This document shows, in pieces, positions 31,849 to 41,457 of a DNA stretch of 64,000 nt. The position numbers and the translations under genes are program-made. This DNA comes from an uncultured Lachnospiraceae bacterium (GTDB lineage: Bacteria; Bacillota; Clostridia; Lachnospirales; Lachnospiraceae), in the NCBI GenBank assembly GCA_934292725.1, contig CAKQXY010000008.1, positions 1 through 64,000 on the forward strand, read 5' to 3'. Under the pieces are notes generated by a model. It did not search any database. It saw nothing but the letters and a program-made list of their open reading frames with translations, and had not been told where the DNA came from. Within the stretch, counting starts at the first letter, position 1. Every line of letters starts with the position of its first letter.

Positions 31849-34140
31849 ATGGTTCAATTATTTGAAAGTGGTGCATACCTGATTGACGGAAAAGAGCTGA
31901 TCGCAGACAATGCAGATGCGGCAGTGCAAGTAGCGGCAAAGACAGGCCGTACAATTTCAAAAGAGGAAGCGGCAAAGCAGACGATGGCATATCAGATTCT
32001 GCAGGCGCATAACACATCAGGGGACGACGAGCATTTAAAGGTGAAGTTTGATCGTCTTACTTCACATGACATTACTTTTGTTGGAATTATTCAGACAGCA
32101 AGAGCCAGCGGACTTGAAAAATTTCCAGTTCCGTATGTTTTAACTAACTGCCATAACAGTCTTTGTGCGGTAGGCGGAACAATCAACGAGGATGATCATA
32201 TGTTTGGCCTTTCCTGTGCACAAAAATACGGCGGTGTCTATGTACCTCCGCATTTAGCAGTTATTCATCAGTATGCAAGAGAAATGCTTGCAGGCTGCGG
32301 CAAGATGATTCTTGGTTCAGACAGCCATACTCGCTATGGTGCACTTGGAACAATGGCATGTGGTGAGGGAGGACCAGAGCTTGTAAAGCAGCTTCTTGGC
32401 CGTACTTACGATATTGATATGCCTCAGGTTGTTGCAATTTATCTGACAGGAAAGCCTGTAAAGGGTGTTGGTCCGCAGGATATCGCATTGGCAATCATCA
32501 AGGCTGTATTTGCAAACGGCTATGTAAAAAATAAGGTAATGGAGTTTGTCGGACCTGGCGTTGACAATCTGTCTGTTGATTACCGTATCGGTGTCGATGT
32601 TATGACTACTGAGACTACATGTCTTTCATCTATATGGAAGACAGATGAGAAGGTACAGGATTTCTATGAGATACATAGACGTCCAGAGGAGTATAGAGAG
32701 TTAAATCCGGGAGCAGTGGCATACTATGACGGTGTTGTATGTGTTGATCTGTCAGCAGTTCGTCCGATGATTGCAATGCCATTCCATCCAAGCAATGCAT
32801 ATACGATTGATGAGCTGAATGCTAATCTTGATGATATTCTGGCTGATGTAGAGAAGCGTGCAGCAGTGAGCCTTGGAAATAAGGTTCCGTTTACTTTGCG
32901 TGACAAGGTAAGAGACGGCAAGATGTATGTTGATCAGGGTGTTATCGCAGGCTGTGCAGGCGGCGGTTTTGAAAATCTGTGTGATGTTGCTGACATGTTA
33001 GATGGACAGAGCATCGGCGACGGACGTTTCTCATTAAGTGTATATCCGGCATCTCAGCCTGTTTATATGGAATTAATTAGAAATGGCAGCATTGCAAAGA
33101 TCATGGAAACTGGTGCAACTGTTAGAACAGCATTCTGTGGACCATGCTTTGGTGCAGGTGATGTTCCGGCAAATAATGCATTTTCAATTCGTCACTCAAC
33201 AAGAAACTTCCCGAATCGTGAGGGTTCAAAGGTCAATAACGGACAGATCGCATCAGTTGCACTTATGGATGCACGTTCAATTGCAGCGACAGCACTTAAT
33301 AAGGGCCGCCTGACAGCAGCAACTGATATTGATGCGAACTTTACAAAGCCGAAGTACTATTTTGACAGTCATATCTACGAGAAGCGTGTTTATAATGGCG
33401 TAGGAAAGGCAGATCCATCTGTAGAAATTCAGTTTGGACCAAATATCAAGGATTGGCCGTCAATGGTATCGCTGACCGATAATATCCTATTAAAGGTTGT
33501 ATCTGAGATTCACGATCCTGTAACGACAACAGATGAGCTGATTCCGTCTGGTGAAACATCATCATTCCGTTCTAATCCGCTTGGTCTTGCTGAGTTTACG
33601 CTCTCCAGAAAGGATCCGGAGTATGTTGGACGTGCTAAGAAGGTTCGTGCAGCAGAAGAAGCACGTGAGGATGGAAAGTGTCCATGTCAGGCAGATGATG
33701 AGGTAGCAGCTGCATTTAATGAGATTCATAAGCTGTTCCCAGATGTAAAGGCAAGCGAGACAGAGATTGGATCTGTAATTTATGCAGTAAAGCCGGGAGA
33801 TGGTTCTGCAAGAGAGCAGGCAGCATCATGCCAGCGTGTACTTGGCGGTCTTGCTAATATTGCGAAAGAGTATGCAACAAAGCGTTATCGCTCGAATTTG
33901 ATTAACTGGGGTATGATTCCATTTATCTTCGAGCCAGAGAAGCTTCCATTTGCAAATCTGGATTACATTTTTGTTCCAGGCATTCGTGATGCTGTTAAGG
34001 AAAAGCAGCCGAAGGTAACAGCTTATGCTGTCAAGGATAACGCACTTGAGAGCTTTGAGCTAGAGATTAAGCCGCTTACAGATGATGAGAGACAGATTAT
34101 TCTGGATGGCTGCCTGATCAACTACTATAAAAATCATTAA
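31849..34140 (+). CDS. Aconitase-family hydratase
   Basis: A 763-residue [4Fe-4S] hydro-lyase of the aconitase superfamily. LGSDSHTRYGALGTMACGEG matches the family's conserved histidine segment, VIAGCAGGGFENL supplies the first cluster Cys (equivalent to GSCTNS), and TAFCGPCFGAGD supplies the other two (equivalent to CGPCIG). The length and order fit the mitochondrial-type or YbhJ-like aconitase group. The changed GCAGG and CFGAG contexts differ from canonical aconitase, so a related hydratase with another substrate is possible. A GGAGG site stands 10 bases before the ATG. It is monocistronic, with a terminator after it. Confidence 0.85.
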   Translation: MVQLFESGAYLIDGKELIADNADAAVQVAAKTGRTISKEEAAKQTMAYQILQAHNTSGDDEHLKVKFDRLTSHDITFVGIIQTARASGLEKFPVPYVLTNCHNSLCAVGGTINEDDHMFGLSCAQKYGGVYVPPHLAVIHQYAREMLAGCGKMILGSDSHTRYGALGTMACGEGGPELVKQLLGRTYDIDMPQVVAIYLTGKPVKGVGPQDIALAIIKAVFANGYVKNKVMEFVGPGVDNLSVDYRIGVDVMTTETTCLSSIWKTDEKVQDFYEIHRRPEEYRELNPGAVAYYDGVVCVDLSAVRPMIAMPFHPSNAYTIDELNANLDDILADVEKRAAVSLGNKVPFTLRDKVRDGKMYVDQGVIAGCAGGGFENLCDVADMLDGQSIGDGRFSLSVYPASQPVYMELIRNGSIAKIMETGATVRTAFCGPCFGAGDVPANNAFSIRHSTRNFPNREGSKVNNGQIASVALMDARSIAATALNKGRLTAATDIDANFTKPKYYFDSHIYEKRVYNGVGKADPSVEIQFGPNIKDWPSMVSLTDNILLKVVSEIHDPVTTTDELIPSGETSSFRSNPLGLAEFTLSRKDPEYVGRAKKVRAAEEAREDGKCPCQADDEVAAAFNEIHKLFPDVKASETEIGSVIYAVKPGDGSAREQAASCQRVLGGLANIAKEYATKRYRSNLINWGMIPFIFEPEKLPFANLDYIFVPGIRDAVKEKQPKVTAYAVKDNALESFELEIKPLTDDERQIILDGCLINYYKNH

Positions 34141-34167
34141 AATCTGATACTATTCAGATAAGTGTAA

Positions 34168-34217
34168 GCAGCGGTTTTTCAGCGCAGAGATATGTGCTGG
34201 GAAATCGCTGCATTTTT
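34168..34217 (+). terminator. Terminator after the aconitase-family gene
   Basis: GCAGCGGTTTTTCAGC pairs with GCTGGGAAATCGCTGC (one mismatch) and is followed by ATTTTT. Confidence 0.8.
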
Positions 34218-34251
34218 ACAAAATCGAAACTTATAATTGGGAGGAATGACG

Positions 34252-36798
34252 ATGGAGCGTGTTAATTTACAGGAAGGCTGGCGTTTTGCTGAGGCAAACA
34301 GCAATGAGTGGACGCCGGTGAGTGTGCCGGGAACTGTTTTATCCGGTCTTTTAGAGGCAGGCAAAATGCAGGATCCGTATTACCGTGAAAATGAATATGA
34401 AGCACGAGAGCTTCTGGCAAAGGATTATGTTTTTGAAACTGATTTTTGCATTTCAGAGGAGCAATTAAATAAGAAGCACTGCGTATTAGTCTGCGAGGGA
34501 CTTGATACATTGGCTGATGTTTACGTAAATGAGAAGCTGGTCGGAAAGGCTGATAATATGCACCGCACCTGGCGATTTGATTGCAGAGAGGCGCTGCAAA
34601 AGGAAAATCATCTTCACATTTATTTTCACTCAGCGCTGACTTACATTCGTGAGTATGAGGCAACACCGGGAAAGGAAATTACCTATGAGCCAACAGGTGG
34701 TATTTTAGGCAATCAGTATATTAGAAAGGCACATTCTATGTTTGGCTGGGACTGGGGCGCACAGCTGCCAGATATAGGCATCTGGAGAGATTTGTATCTG
34801 GAGTGCTATGATGCAGGCCGCATTGAGGATGTGGTGATTCACCATAAGCATACATGGAAAGAGCGTCCTAATATGGGTGAACTGTCACAACAGGAATATA
34901 TTAAGGCAGTTGAGAAGTCTGATACAGTTTCTCTTAGTGTAGAGGTGATGCCTGAACATGATGAAGATTTAGAGAATACAAAAGCAGTAGTTACACTGAA
35001 AGATCCAAATGGTGTGCAGCTAGAGCAGGTTGTTTTGCCGACAATAAAAGAAGCAGTCTGCGCAGAAATTCCAGTAGCGAATCCAAAGCTTTGGTGGTGC
35101 AATGGTTTGGGCGGTCAGCCATTGTATCAGGTGCAGGTATCTTTGTTGGATGATAATCAGTGTGTGCTTGATTCAAAGGAATATTCTATTGGTTTTCGTG
35201 AGCTTACAGTCAACACAAAGAAGGATGAGTGGGGAAATGAGTTTGCATTTGTAATAAATGGCATTCATATTTTCTCAATGGGCGCTGATTATATTCCAGA
35301 GGACTGCATCTATCCATGGATCACAAAGGAGCGCATTGAGGCATTGATTCGTTCTTCCGCAAAAGCTAATTATAACATGCTTCGTGTATGGGGCGGCGGC
35401 TATTATCCGTCTGATACATTTTATGATTTGTGTGATCAGTATGGTTTGATTGTATGGCAGGATTTAATGTATGCATGCAACGTCTATGATTTTACAGAAG
35501 AGTTTGAGAAGAATATTCGTCAGGAAACAATAGATAATGTGCGCCGTCTGCGCCACCATGCAAGTCTGGGACTATGGTGCGGAAATAATGAGTTAGAGTC
35601 TGCATGGGATCATTGGGGTATTTCAGAGACACATAGTCCGCTGCTCAAGGGAGATTATATCAAACAGTTTGAATATGTGCTTCCGAAGGTTACAAAGGAA
35701 GAGGATTCTAATACATTCTATTGGCCATCATCACCATCATCGGGCGGCTGCTTTGATAAACCGGACGATCATGACAGAGGCGACTGCCATTACTGGGATG
35801 TATGGCATGGCATGAAGCCATTTTCAGATTATCGAAGCCATTATTTTCGTTTCTGTTCTGAGTTCGGATTCCAGTCCTTCCCGGAAAGAAAGACAATTGA
35901 TACATTTGCGCTGCCGCAGGACTGCAATATTTTCTCACCAGTTATGGAGAGTCATCAGAAAAACGGTACAGCAAACGGAAAGATTTTATATTATATTTCC
36001 GAGAACTTCCGTTATCCAAAGGACTTTGACAGCTTAGTATATGTAAGTCAGGTGCTTCAGGGTATTGCAATTAAGGCAGGAGTAGATCACTGGAGAGCAA
36101 ACAGAGGACGCTGCATGGGTGCACTGTATTGGCAGCTAAACGATAACTGGCCGGTGGCATCCTGGTCAAGTATCGACTATTTTGGACGCTGGAAGGCACT
36201 TCATTACATGGCAGCTCGTTTCTTTGCACCGAAGGCCGGTTATATTTATACAGAAGGAACAAAGGCCGTTATCAGTGCAGCAAATGAGACACTTGAGAAT
36301 CAGTCACTGAATGTAACAGTGCGCATCAGGGATGTGGAGCTTAATGTACTATTTGAGGAAACTGTGGAGACGACAGTAAAGGCACAAAGCAGTATACATG
36401 TGCTGGAGCGAGATTTTGCAGATGTGATCGGATCAAAGAAGCGCCGCGTGTTTGCAGAGGCAGTTTATACATGGCAGGACGGCACGACAAGTACTGAGGC
36501 AGAAAGCTTTGTTCCGTATAAGCATATGGATCTTTTGCAGCCACAGATTGAGACTTCTGTAACAGAAAAGGATGGCACTATTGAAGTACAGATAAGTGCA
36601 GACTGCTTTGCACCGTTTGTATGGTTAGAAACAGAAGAGGATGTTATTTTCTCCGATAACTGTTTTGACTTAACATCAGAAGAAACAAAAACAATCTACA
36701 TACGAAAGGAAGATGTTCTGTCAGGAAAGGTGCTGAGCGCAGATAATGTGCGAAAAACACTCAAGATAAGAAGCCTTCGCGATACATATGAGCAGTAA
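34252..36798 (+). CDS. GH2 beta-mannosidase
   Basis: An 848-residue GH2 glycosidase releasing mannose from the non-reducing end of beta-mannosides. The N-terminal jelly-roll (ERVNLQEGWRF, VCEGLDTLADVYVNEKLVG), Ig-like linker and TIM barrel are in order. The acid/base Glu is in LGLWCGNNELESAW (near residue 450) and the nucleophile Glu in CSEFGFQSFPE (near 540), the mannosidase form of the GH2 motifs. No signal peptide, so it is cytoplasmic and needs imported oligosaccharides. ATG at 34252 after GGGAGG is preferred to the upstream ATG at 34246. Confidence 0.9.
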   Translation: MERVNLQEGWRFAEANSNEWTPVSVPGTVLSGLLEAGKMQDPYYRENEYEARELLAKDYVFETDFCISEEQLNKKHCVLVCEGLDTLADVYVNEKLVGKADNMHRTWRFDCREALQKENHLHIYFHSALTYIREYEATPGKEITYEPTGGILGNQYIRKAHSMFGWDWGAQLPDIGIWRDLYLECYDAGRIEDVVIHHKHTWKERPNMGELSQQEYIKAVEKSDTVSLSVEVMPEHDEDLENTKAVVTLKDPNGVQLEQVVLPTIKEAVCAEIPVANPKLWWCNGLGGQPLYQVQVSLLDDNQCVLDSKEYSIGFRELTVNTKKDEWGNEFAFVINGIHIFSMGADYIPEDCIYPWITKERIEALIRSSAKANYNMLRVWGGGYYPSDTFYDLCDQYGLIVWQDLMYACNVYDFTEEFEKNIRQETIDNVRRLRHHASLGLWCGNNELESAWDHWGISETHSPLLKGDYIKQFEYVLPKVTKEEDSNTFYWPSSPSSGGCFDKPDDHDRGDCHYWDVWHGMKPFSDYRSHYFRFCSEFGFQSFPERKTIDTFALPQDCNIFSPVMESHQKNGTANGKILYYISENFRYPKDFDSLVYVSQVLQGIAIKAGVDHWRANRGRCMGALYWQLNDNWPVASWSSIDYFGRWKALHYMAARFFAPKAGYIYTEGTKAVISAANETLENQSLNVTVRIRDVELNVLFEETVETTVKAQSSIHVLERDFADVIGSKKRRVFAEAVYTWQDGTTSTEAESFVPYKHMDLLQPQIETSVTEKDGTIEVQISADCFAPFVWLETEEDVIFSDNCFDLTSEETKTIYIRKEDVLSGKVLSADNVRKTLKIRSLRDTYEQ

Positions 36799-36836
36799 CA
36801 GTAATGCATTTCAATAAGTTGTAATGGAAAAACAAC

Positions 36837-36865
36837 TTGAAAAATAATCCATATCATGCTATTCT
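36837..36865 (+). promoter_or_regulatory. Promoter of the type IV pilus operon
   Basis: TTGAAA (36837-36842), 17 bases, TATTCT (36860-36865), about 40 bases before the first pilin start. Confidence 0.65.
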
Positions 36866-36905
36866 GATGTAAGAAAGAATTGGAAAGGTGAAGGTCGAAA
36901 AATCT

Positions 36906-37433
36906 ATGGGGAAGATAAGAGAGCGGTTTTTACAATGCAAAAAGAACCGGGGCGGTTTTACTCTGGTTGAGATGATCGTTGTGCTGGTTATCATTGCAAT
37001 TCTGGCGTCTTTGATGTTAGGTGCACTGAATGGCTACATAGACAAGGCAAAGGAAAAGGAAGTGCTTGCCGACTGCAGAAGCGTAGTGTTAGCGGCTAAT
37101 ACAGTTGGATCTGAGGTTTATTCAGGAAAGACAGCGTATCGTCCGCGTACACAGGTGCAAGAGCTTTCAGGCGTAAAGCAAAATCCAGATGTTGGTTCTG
37201 ATACAGGCTGTGTAGTTGAGTATGATTCTCAGTGCAATGTCATCGGTGTTGCATGTTGGACAGGCGACATTACAGCTCAGTATCTGGCACCGAATACAGC
37301 GTATAATTCATCTGCTACTGCAAAGATGGAAATCATTGATAAGAGTGCAATTGTTGTATCAGACAATTGGTCTTCTTTAAATGAGCATGCAAAGGATGTA
37401 GATGAAAACGATCAGGATTTTACGATTGATTAA
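36906..37433 (+). CDS. Type IV prepilin, 175 aa
   Basis: A class III-type prepilin: a short basic leader ending NRGG, cleavage before FTLVEMIVVLVIIAILASLM with the invariant Glu at mature position 5, then the globular domain with two or more cysteines. The leader is processed by the peptidase encoded two genes on and the mature subunit polymerises into a pilus or pseudopilus. The start could be ATG 36906 or GTG 36888; the AAAGGTG and GAAGGT sites between them favour the ATG. The first 45 mature residues are nearly the same as in the next gene, pointing to duplication. Confidence 0.85.
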   Translation: MGKIRERFLQCKKNRGGFTLVEMIVVLVIIAILASLMLGALNGYIDKAKEKEVLADCRSVVLAANTVGSEVYSGKTAYRPRTQVQELSGVKQNPDVGSDTGCVVEYDSQCNVIGVACWTGDITAQYLAPNTAYNSSATAKMEIIDKSAIVVSDNWSSLNEHAKDVDENDQDFTID

Positions 37434-37448
37434 GTCAGGAGGAGCAAA

Positions 37449-37868
37449 ATGAGATCACTTGCAGAGAATTTAAAGAAAGCTAAGGAAAACAAAAAAGGCT
37501 TTACACTTGTTGAAATTATTGTTGTGCTTGTCATTATCGGTATTCTGGCATCTTTGATGTTAGGTGCATTAAATGGCTATATTGACAAAGCAAAGGAAAA
37601 GACACTGACAGCAAACACAAGAAGCATTTATCTGGCAGCTCAGACAGTAGCGAGCGAGCAGTATGCAAACGGTAATACTACAGATATCCTTTCAGATGAT
37701 AAGAATCTTGCAGATGTAGATTCACTTTCTGGCGGTCTTTTGACGCAGTATGGCAGTGGAAACTATGCAATTACAGTTGAGGCTGGAAAGGTTATTTCTG
37801 TCAGCGTAACCGACAGCGGAATAAAAAAGACCTGCACGATTACAGATGGAACGATCAAAATCGAGTAA
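37449..37868 (+). CDS. Type IV prepilin, 139 aa (probable major pilin)
   Basis: Leader ending NKKG followed by FTLVEIIVVLVIIGILASLM, mature Glu5 present, then LGALNGYIDKAKEKT as in the previous pilin. The globular domain is short, polar and rich in Ser/Thr. AGGAGG site before the ATG. It lies 15 bases after the first pilin and 8 bases before the peptidase, so the three are one operon. The small size and simple head fit a major subunit, which is inference. Confidence 0.88.
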   Translation: MRSLAENLKKAKENKKGFTLVEIIVVLVIIGILASLMLGALNGYIDKAKEKTLTANTRSIYLAAQTVASEQYANGNTTDILSDDKNLADVDSLSGGLLTQYGSGNYAITVEAGKVISVSVTDSGIKKTCTITDGTIKIE

Positions 37869-37876
37869 GTGGCAAA

Positions 37877-38665
37877 ATGACATGGATTGAATTGATATAC
37901 AGCCTTCCCTTCATACTGATGGGGGGCTGTATATTTTCATTTGCGGATGTTGTGGCAGACAGACTTCCGAGAAAACTCTCGTTTGTAAAGGGAAGATCAT
38001 ATTGTCCATCTTGTGGTCATACACTTGCCTGGTATGATATGATTCCGGTAGTCAGCTGGCTGCTTCTTAGAGGAAAATGCCGACAGTGCAGGTGTCGGAT
38101 TCCAGCTAGATATCCAGTTACGGAAGCAATGGGAATGGCAGCAGCAGAGCTTAGTTTATTATGTTTTGGAGGCTGGAATGGCTACTGGCATGAGATTAAC
38201 CTTTGCGTTTTGACTGTATTTTCTTTGCTAACACTTTTATTAATCATTACGCAAATCGATCAGCAGACAATGGAAATTCCAAATGGTCTTGTTATTGCAT
38301 GTATAGTGCCAGCAGTGATGGCTGTATTTGCATTTCCAAATGTCAAAATAATGGAACGGCTGATTGGGATTTTTTCAGTCAGTCTGCCGCTATTTGCGAT
38401 AACGCTTGCTGTGCCTGGAGCATTTGGAGGCGGAGATATTAAGCTGATGGCGGTGATCGGATTTTTTCTTGGCTGGAAAATGAGTCTGACCGCGTTTATG
38501 CTTGCTGTATTTTCAGGAGGTATTTATGGAATCGGACTTCTCTTGTCAAAGAAAAAAGGTGCAAAAGAGCAGTTTGCATTTGGACCGTTTTTGTGCGCAG
38601 GGACGGCAATAGCTTTATTTGTGGGAGAATGGCTGCTTTCTTGGTATCTATCCATAATTTTTTAA
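37877..38665 (+). CDS. pilD: Prepilin leader peptidase/N-methyltransferase
   Basis: A 262-residue polytopic membrane protease that cleaves prepilins after Gly and methylates the new N-terminus. The N-terminal zinc-type loop has two C-x2-C pairs (YCPSCGH and CRQCRC), and the catalytic aspartates lie in IITQIDQQTMEIPN and FGGGDIKLMAVIGFFLG. About seven to eight membrane helices. It starts 8 bases after the second pilin. Confidence 0.93.
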   Translation: MTWIELIYSLPFILMGGCIFSFADVVADRLPRKLSFVKGRSYCPSCGHTLAWYDMIPVVSWLLLRGKCRQCRCRIPARYPVTEAMGMAAAELSLLCFGGWNGYWHEINLCVLTVFSLLTLLLIITQIDQQTMEIPNGLVIACIVPAVMAVFAFPNVKIMERLIGIFSVSLPLFAITLAVPGAFGGGDIKLMAVIGFFLGWKMSLTAFMLAVFSGGIYGIGLLLSKKKGAKEQFAFGPFLCAGTAIALFVGEWLLSWYLSIIF

Positions 38666-38676
38666 AAGGGGGACTT

Positions 38677-39882
38677 ATGCCAAAGTATAAATATACGGCG
38701 AAGGATGCCGCAGGAAAGAAGAAAAAAGGGCAGCTTACGGCAGATGATGAGGCTGCACTTTATGAGCTTTTAAGGGGCGAAAATCTGTTTTTGATTTCCT
38801 GTAGTCTGGCGCAAAAGGAGAAAAAGAATACATACCGTCTTACTCCAAGGCAGCTTTCAGAGTTTTGCAGGCAGCTTGGAACTTTGCTTGGCGCAGGTGT
38901 TCCTCTTGTGAGGGCGCTTAATTTAATGCAGGCAGAGGAGACTATTAAACCAAAACAAAAGGCAATATATGAAAATATGATTCGAAGTGTCCGCCGTGGA
39001 AACTCATTTGCTGATACAATGAAGGATCAGGGAGATGCCTTTCCAGAGCTGCTTATAAATATGTTTCGCGCAGCACAGGAGTCAGGCCGTATGGATCAGA
39101 CAGCACTTAGAATGGCAGAGCATTATCAAAAGGAGTATCGTTTAAGTGCAAAAATTAAGAGCGCTACGCTGTATCCAAAGATTTTGTGCGGTGTAATAGT
39201 TGTGGTTGTCATGATTTTATTTTGCTATATTATGCCAAAATTTATGGATGTGTTTGCTAATTTGGAGCTGCCAGCTGTGACGGTGGCACTGATGGCTGCA
39301 TCTGGTTTTATGAAGAGGAACTGGCTGTGGGTATTGTTTGGTCTTGCTGTTTTGTATGTGATTGCAAAAGCAGTGCTGGAGCTTCCAAAGGTTCGTTTAG
39401 AGGTGGATCGAATTAAGCTAAAGATTCCGAAAATTGGCATTTTGATTCAGACGATTTATACGGCGCGGTTTGCGAGAACGCTTTGTTCTCTTTACACAAG
39501 CGGCCTGCCGATTGTGACGGCGCTTCAGGTGAGCAAAGATACGATTGGAAATCGTTATCTTGAATCTCAATTTGATGAAACAATTGCTATGGTGAGGCGT
39601 GGAGAATCCTTGTCAGATGCTCTGGCGCATATTGATGGCTTTCATAAAAAGCTGGCAGGAAATGTAGCGATTGGTGAGGAGACAGGAAGTCTTGATACCA
39701 TGCTTATCTCGGCAGCTGACAATTTCGAATATGAATCTGAGCAGGCAATATCACGTCTGATTAGCTTTTTGGAACCAGCAATGATTATTGTGATGGCAGT
39801 AATTGTCGGAATGATTATGATCGCTGTGATGCTTCCACTGTTAAATATGTATGCAGAGATTGAGGCAAGTGGAACGATGTAA
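38677..39882 (+). CDS. pilC: Type IV pilus inner-membrane platform protein PilC
   Basis: A 401-residue GspF/PilC protein with two homologous cytoplasmic GspF domains (about 65-190 and 270-390) and three membrane helices. Markers are SEFCRQLGTLLGAGVPLVRA and ARFARTLCSLYTSGLPIVTA, the paired domain openings, and the final LISFLEPAMIIVMAVIVGMI. It anchors the assembly ATPases to the membrane. ATG at 38677 follows AAAAGGGGGA; an upstream in-frame start at 38593 lies inside pilD and is rejected. Confidence 0.92.
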   Translation: MPKYKYTAKDAAGKKKKGQLTADDEAALYELLRGENLFLISCSLAQKEKKNTYRLTPRQLSEFCRQLGTLLGAGVPLVRALNLMQAEETIKPKQKAIYENMIRSVRRGNSFADTMKDQGDAFPELLINMFRAAQESGRMDQTALRMAEHYQKEYRLSAKIKSATLYPKILCGVIVVVVMILFCYIMPKFMDVFANLELPAVTVALMAASGFMKRNWLWVLFGLAVLYVIAKAVLELPKVRLEVDRIKLKIPKIGILIQTIYTARFARTLCSLYTSGLPIVTALQVSKDTIGNRYLESQFDETIAMVRRGESLSDALAHIDGFHKKLAGNVAIGEETGSLDTMLISAADNFEYESEQAISRLISFLEPAMIIVMAVIVGMIMIAVMLPLLNMYAEIEASGTM

Positions 39883-39893
39883 GGAGAAAAAGG

Positions 39894-40808
39894 ATGGAGC
39901 TTTCAGTATATATTTCAAATGAACGAATAGAAATCGTGGCCGGAACAGGGTCAAAATCAAAGGCAAAGATTAAAAAAGTATATAGTCTGGCAGTCCCGGA
40001 GGGGACGATTATGAATGGTATCATTACAGGAGAACAGCGCTTACAGGAGACACTTGAGCAGATTTGGAATCGTTATTCACTTCCAAGAAAAGGAATTTGC
40101 CTTGTAATTGATTCAGGAAAGATTATGACAAAAATGCTTGAAGTCCCTTATATGAAGGATAAAGAGCTGATTTCCTGCATTAATAAGGAATTTGCAGATG
40201 GAGAGAAGACTGATCTTGTAACTGATTATTTCCCATTTCCAAAGAACAGTCCATATGAGATGAATCATATTTTTTGCGCAGCAGTGGAAAAAAGTGTAAT
40301 TGAAAGCTATTTATCCTTATTTGCTGATCTTAAGCTGAAAGTGAAGCGAATCAGCATTGGTCTTGGATGTCTTCTAAGAGCAGTGACGGCAACTGGAATG
40401 TTTGCCTATGAGACATGCGTGTTTATGCTGGTACAGGGAAGCACTACGATCAGTGTATTATTTGAAAATGGAAATTATATTTACAGCCGCAGAAACCGTA
40501 TGCTAAGTGATCAGGGAAGCGCTGAATGGATCGAGGAATTAGGACAGATCGCAGACGGAATACGCCAGTTTTACAGACAGCGCCACAGCAGCTATACAAT
40601 AGACAGTATATATCTGGCAGGTATAGCAGGAGGCAGTGATGACGTGGTAAAAGAGCTTGATACACATATGCAGGAGTATGGCATCAGGGCGAAGGCACCA
40701 GGCATGATTAAAGGCATTTCATTTGTAAAAACGGCAGTCAGTGATCACGGAGAAATTAACGCAGAGCCGGCATCTTACATTTATGGAATCGGAAATCTGC
40801 TTTTGTAA
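39894..40808 (+). CDS. pilM: PilM-like actin-fold pilus assembly protein
   Basis: A 304-residue protein with the SHS2/actin-like order of PilM: a short beta start (MELSVYISNERIEIVAG), LVIDSGKIMTKMLEVPYMKD, and later VFMLVQGSTTISVLFENG with the phosphate-binding-type loop. PilM is cytoplasmic and binds the N-terminus of PilN. It follows pilC by 11 bases and precedes the PilN-like gene by about 20. Confidence 0.82.
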   Translation: MELSVYISNERIEIVAGTGSKSKAKIKKVYSLAVPEGTIMNGIITGEQRLQETLEQIWNRYSLPRKGICLVIDSGKIMTKMLEVPYMKDKELISCINKEFADGEKTDLVTDYFPFPKNSPYEMNHIFCAAVEKSVIESYLSLFADLKLKVKRISIGLGCLLRAVTATGMFAYETCVFMLVQGSTTISVLFENGNYIYSRRNRMLSDQGSAEWIEELGQIADGIRQFYRQRHSSYTIDSIYLAGIAGGSDDVVKELDTHMQEYGIRAKAPGMIKGISFVKTAVSDHGEINAEPASYIYGIGNLLL

Positions 40809-40829
40809 AAGCTGCGAAAGGTGGAGAAA

Positions 40830-41450
40830 ATGAAGAAGCATCAGACAGAAAAGATAAGAAAGATAAAAGCGATTCCAGATCGAAGGATTGATTTTTACTA
40901 TCGGCTGTTAAATGGTCCAGAGCAGCTAAAAAGAAGAAAGAAGCAAAGAATAACGGCGGTGCTTGTGATAGCAGCAGTTCTGGCAGCCGGACATGTGATT
41001 GGTGTTTTAAAGCATAGTGAAAAAGAATATCAAAAAACAATTGCCGAGCTGGAAGCGTTTTTAGAGGATGAAACGAATCAGGCAGCTGATAAGAGTGCAC
41101 AAAAGCTTGGAGATCAGGTTAAAAAGCAGGACAATATGATTTCTGATATGGAAAATGCAAAAGCCAATATATATTCCTATCCTCTTGTGACAAGTGATGT
41201 TTTTAAAACGCTTGAGGATTGCTGTCCAGATAAAGTATTAATTACAATAACAGGATACGATTGTGCAACAGGAGAGCTGCAGTTTGACGCAGTAGCGCCA
41301 GAAGTTACCGATGTTTCAGAAGTTATTGAGATCTGGAAGACACTTGATATTTTCCAGGGCGTCTATTTTACAGGATATACGCAGAATCAGGCACAGGATG
41401 GCTATACCGTGAAGGTTGTCTGTATTTTAAGCGAACATGCAGGAAGGTAG
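40830..41450 (+). CDS. pilN: PilN-like pilus assembly protein
   Basis: A 206-residue bitopic protein: basic cytoplasmic N-terminus (KAIPDRRIDFYYRLLNGPEQ), one membrane helix near residues 38-57 (ITAVLVIAAVLAAGHVIGVL), a coiled-coil segment, and an extracytoplasmic ferredoxin-like domain. This is the PilN layout in the PilMNO alignment complex. I chose the ATG at 40830 because the AAGGTGGAG site overlaps the GTG at 40821. Confidence 0.8.
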   Translation: MKKHQTEKIRKIKAIPDRRIDFYYRLLNGPEQLKRRKKQRITAVLVIAAVLAAGHVIGVLKHSEKEYQKTIAELEAFLEDETNQAADKSAQKLGDQVKKQDNMISDMENAKANIYSYPLVTSDVFKTLEDCCPDKVLITITGYDCATGELQFDAVAPEVTDVSEVIEIWKTLDIFQGVYFTGYTQNQAQDGYTVKVVCILSEHAGR

Positions 41451-41457
41451 GCCGCAG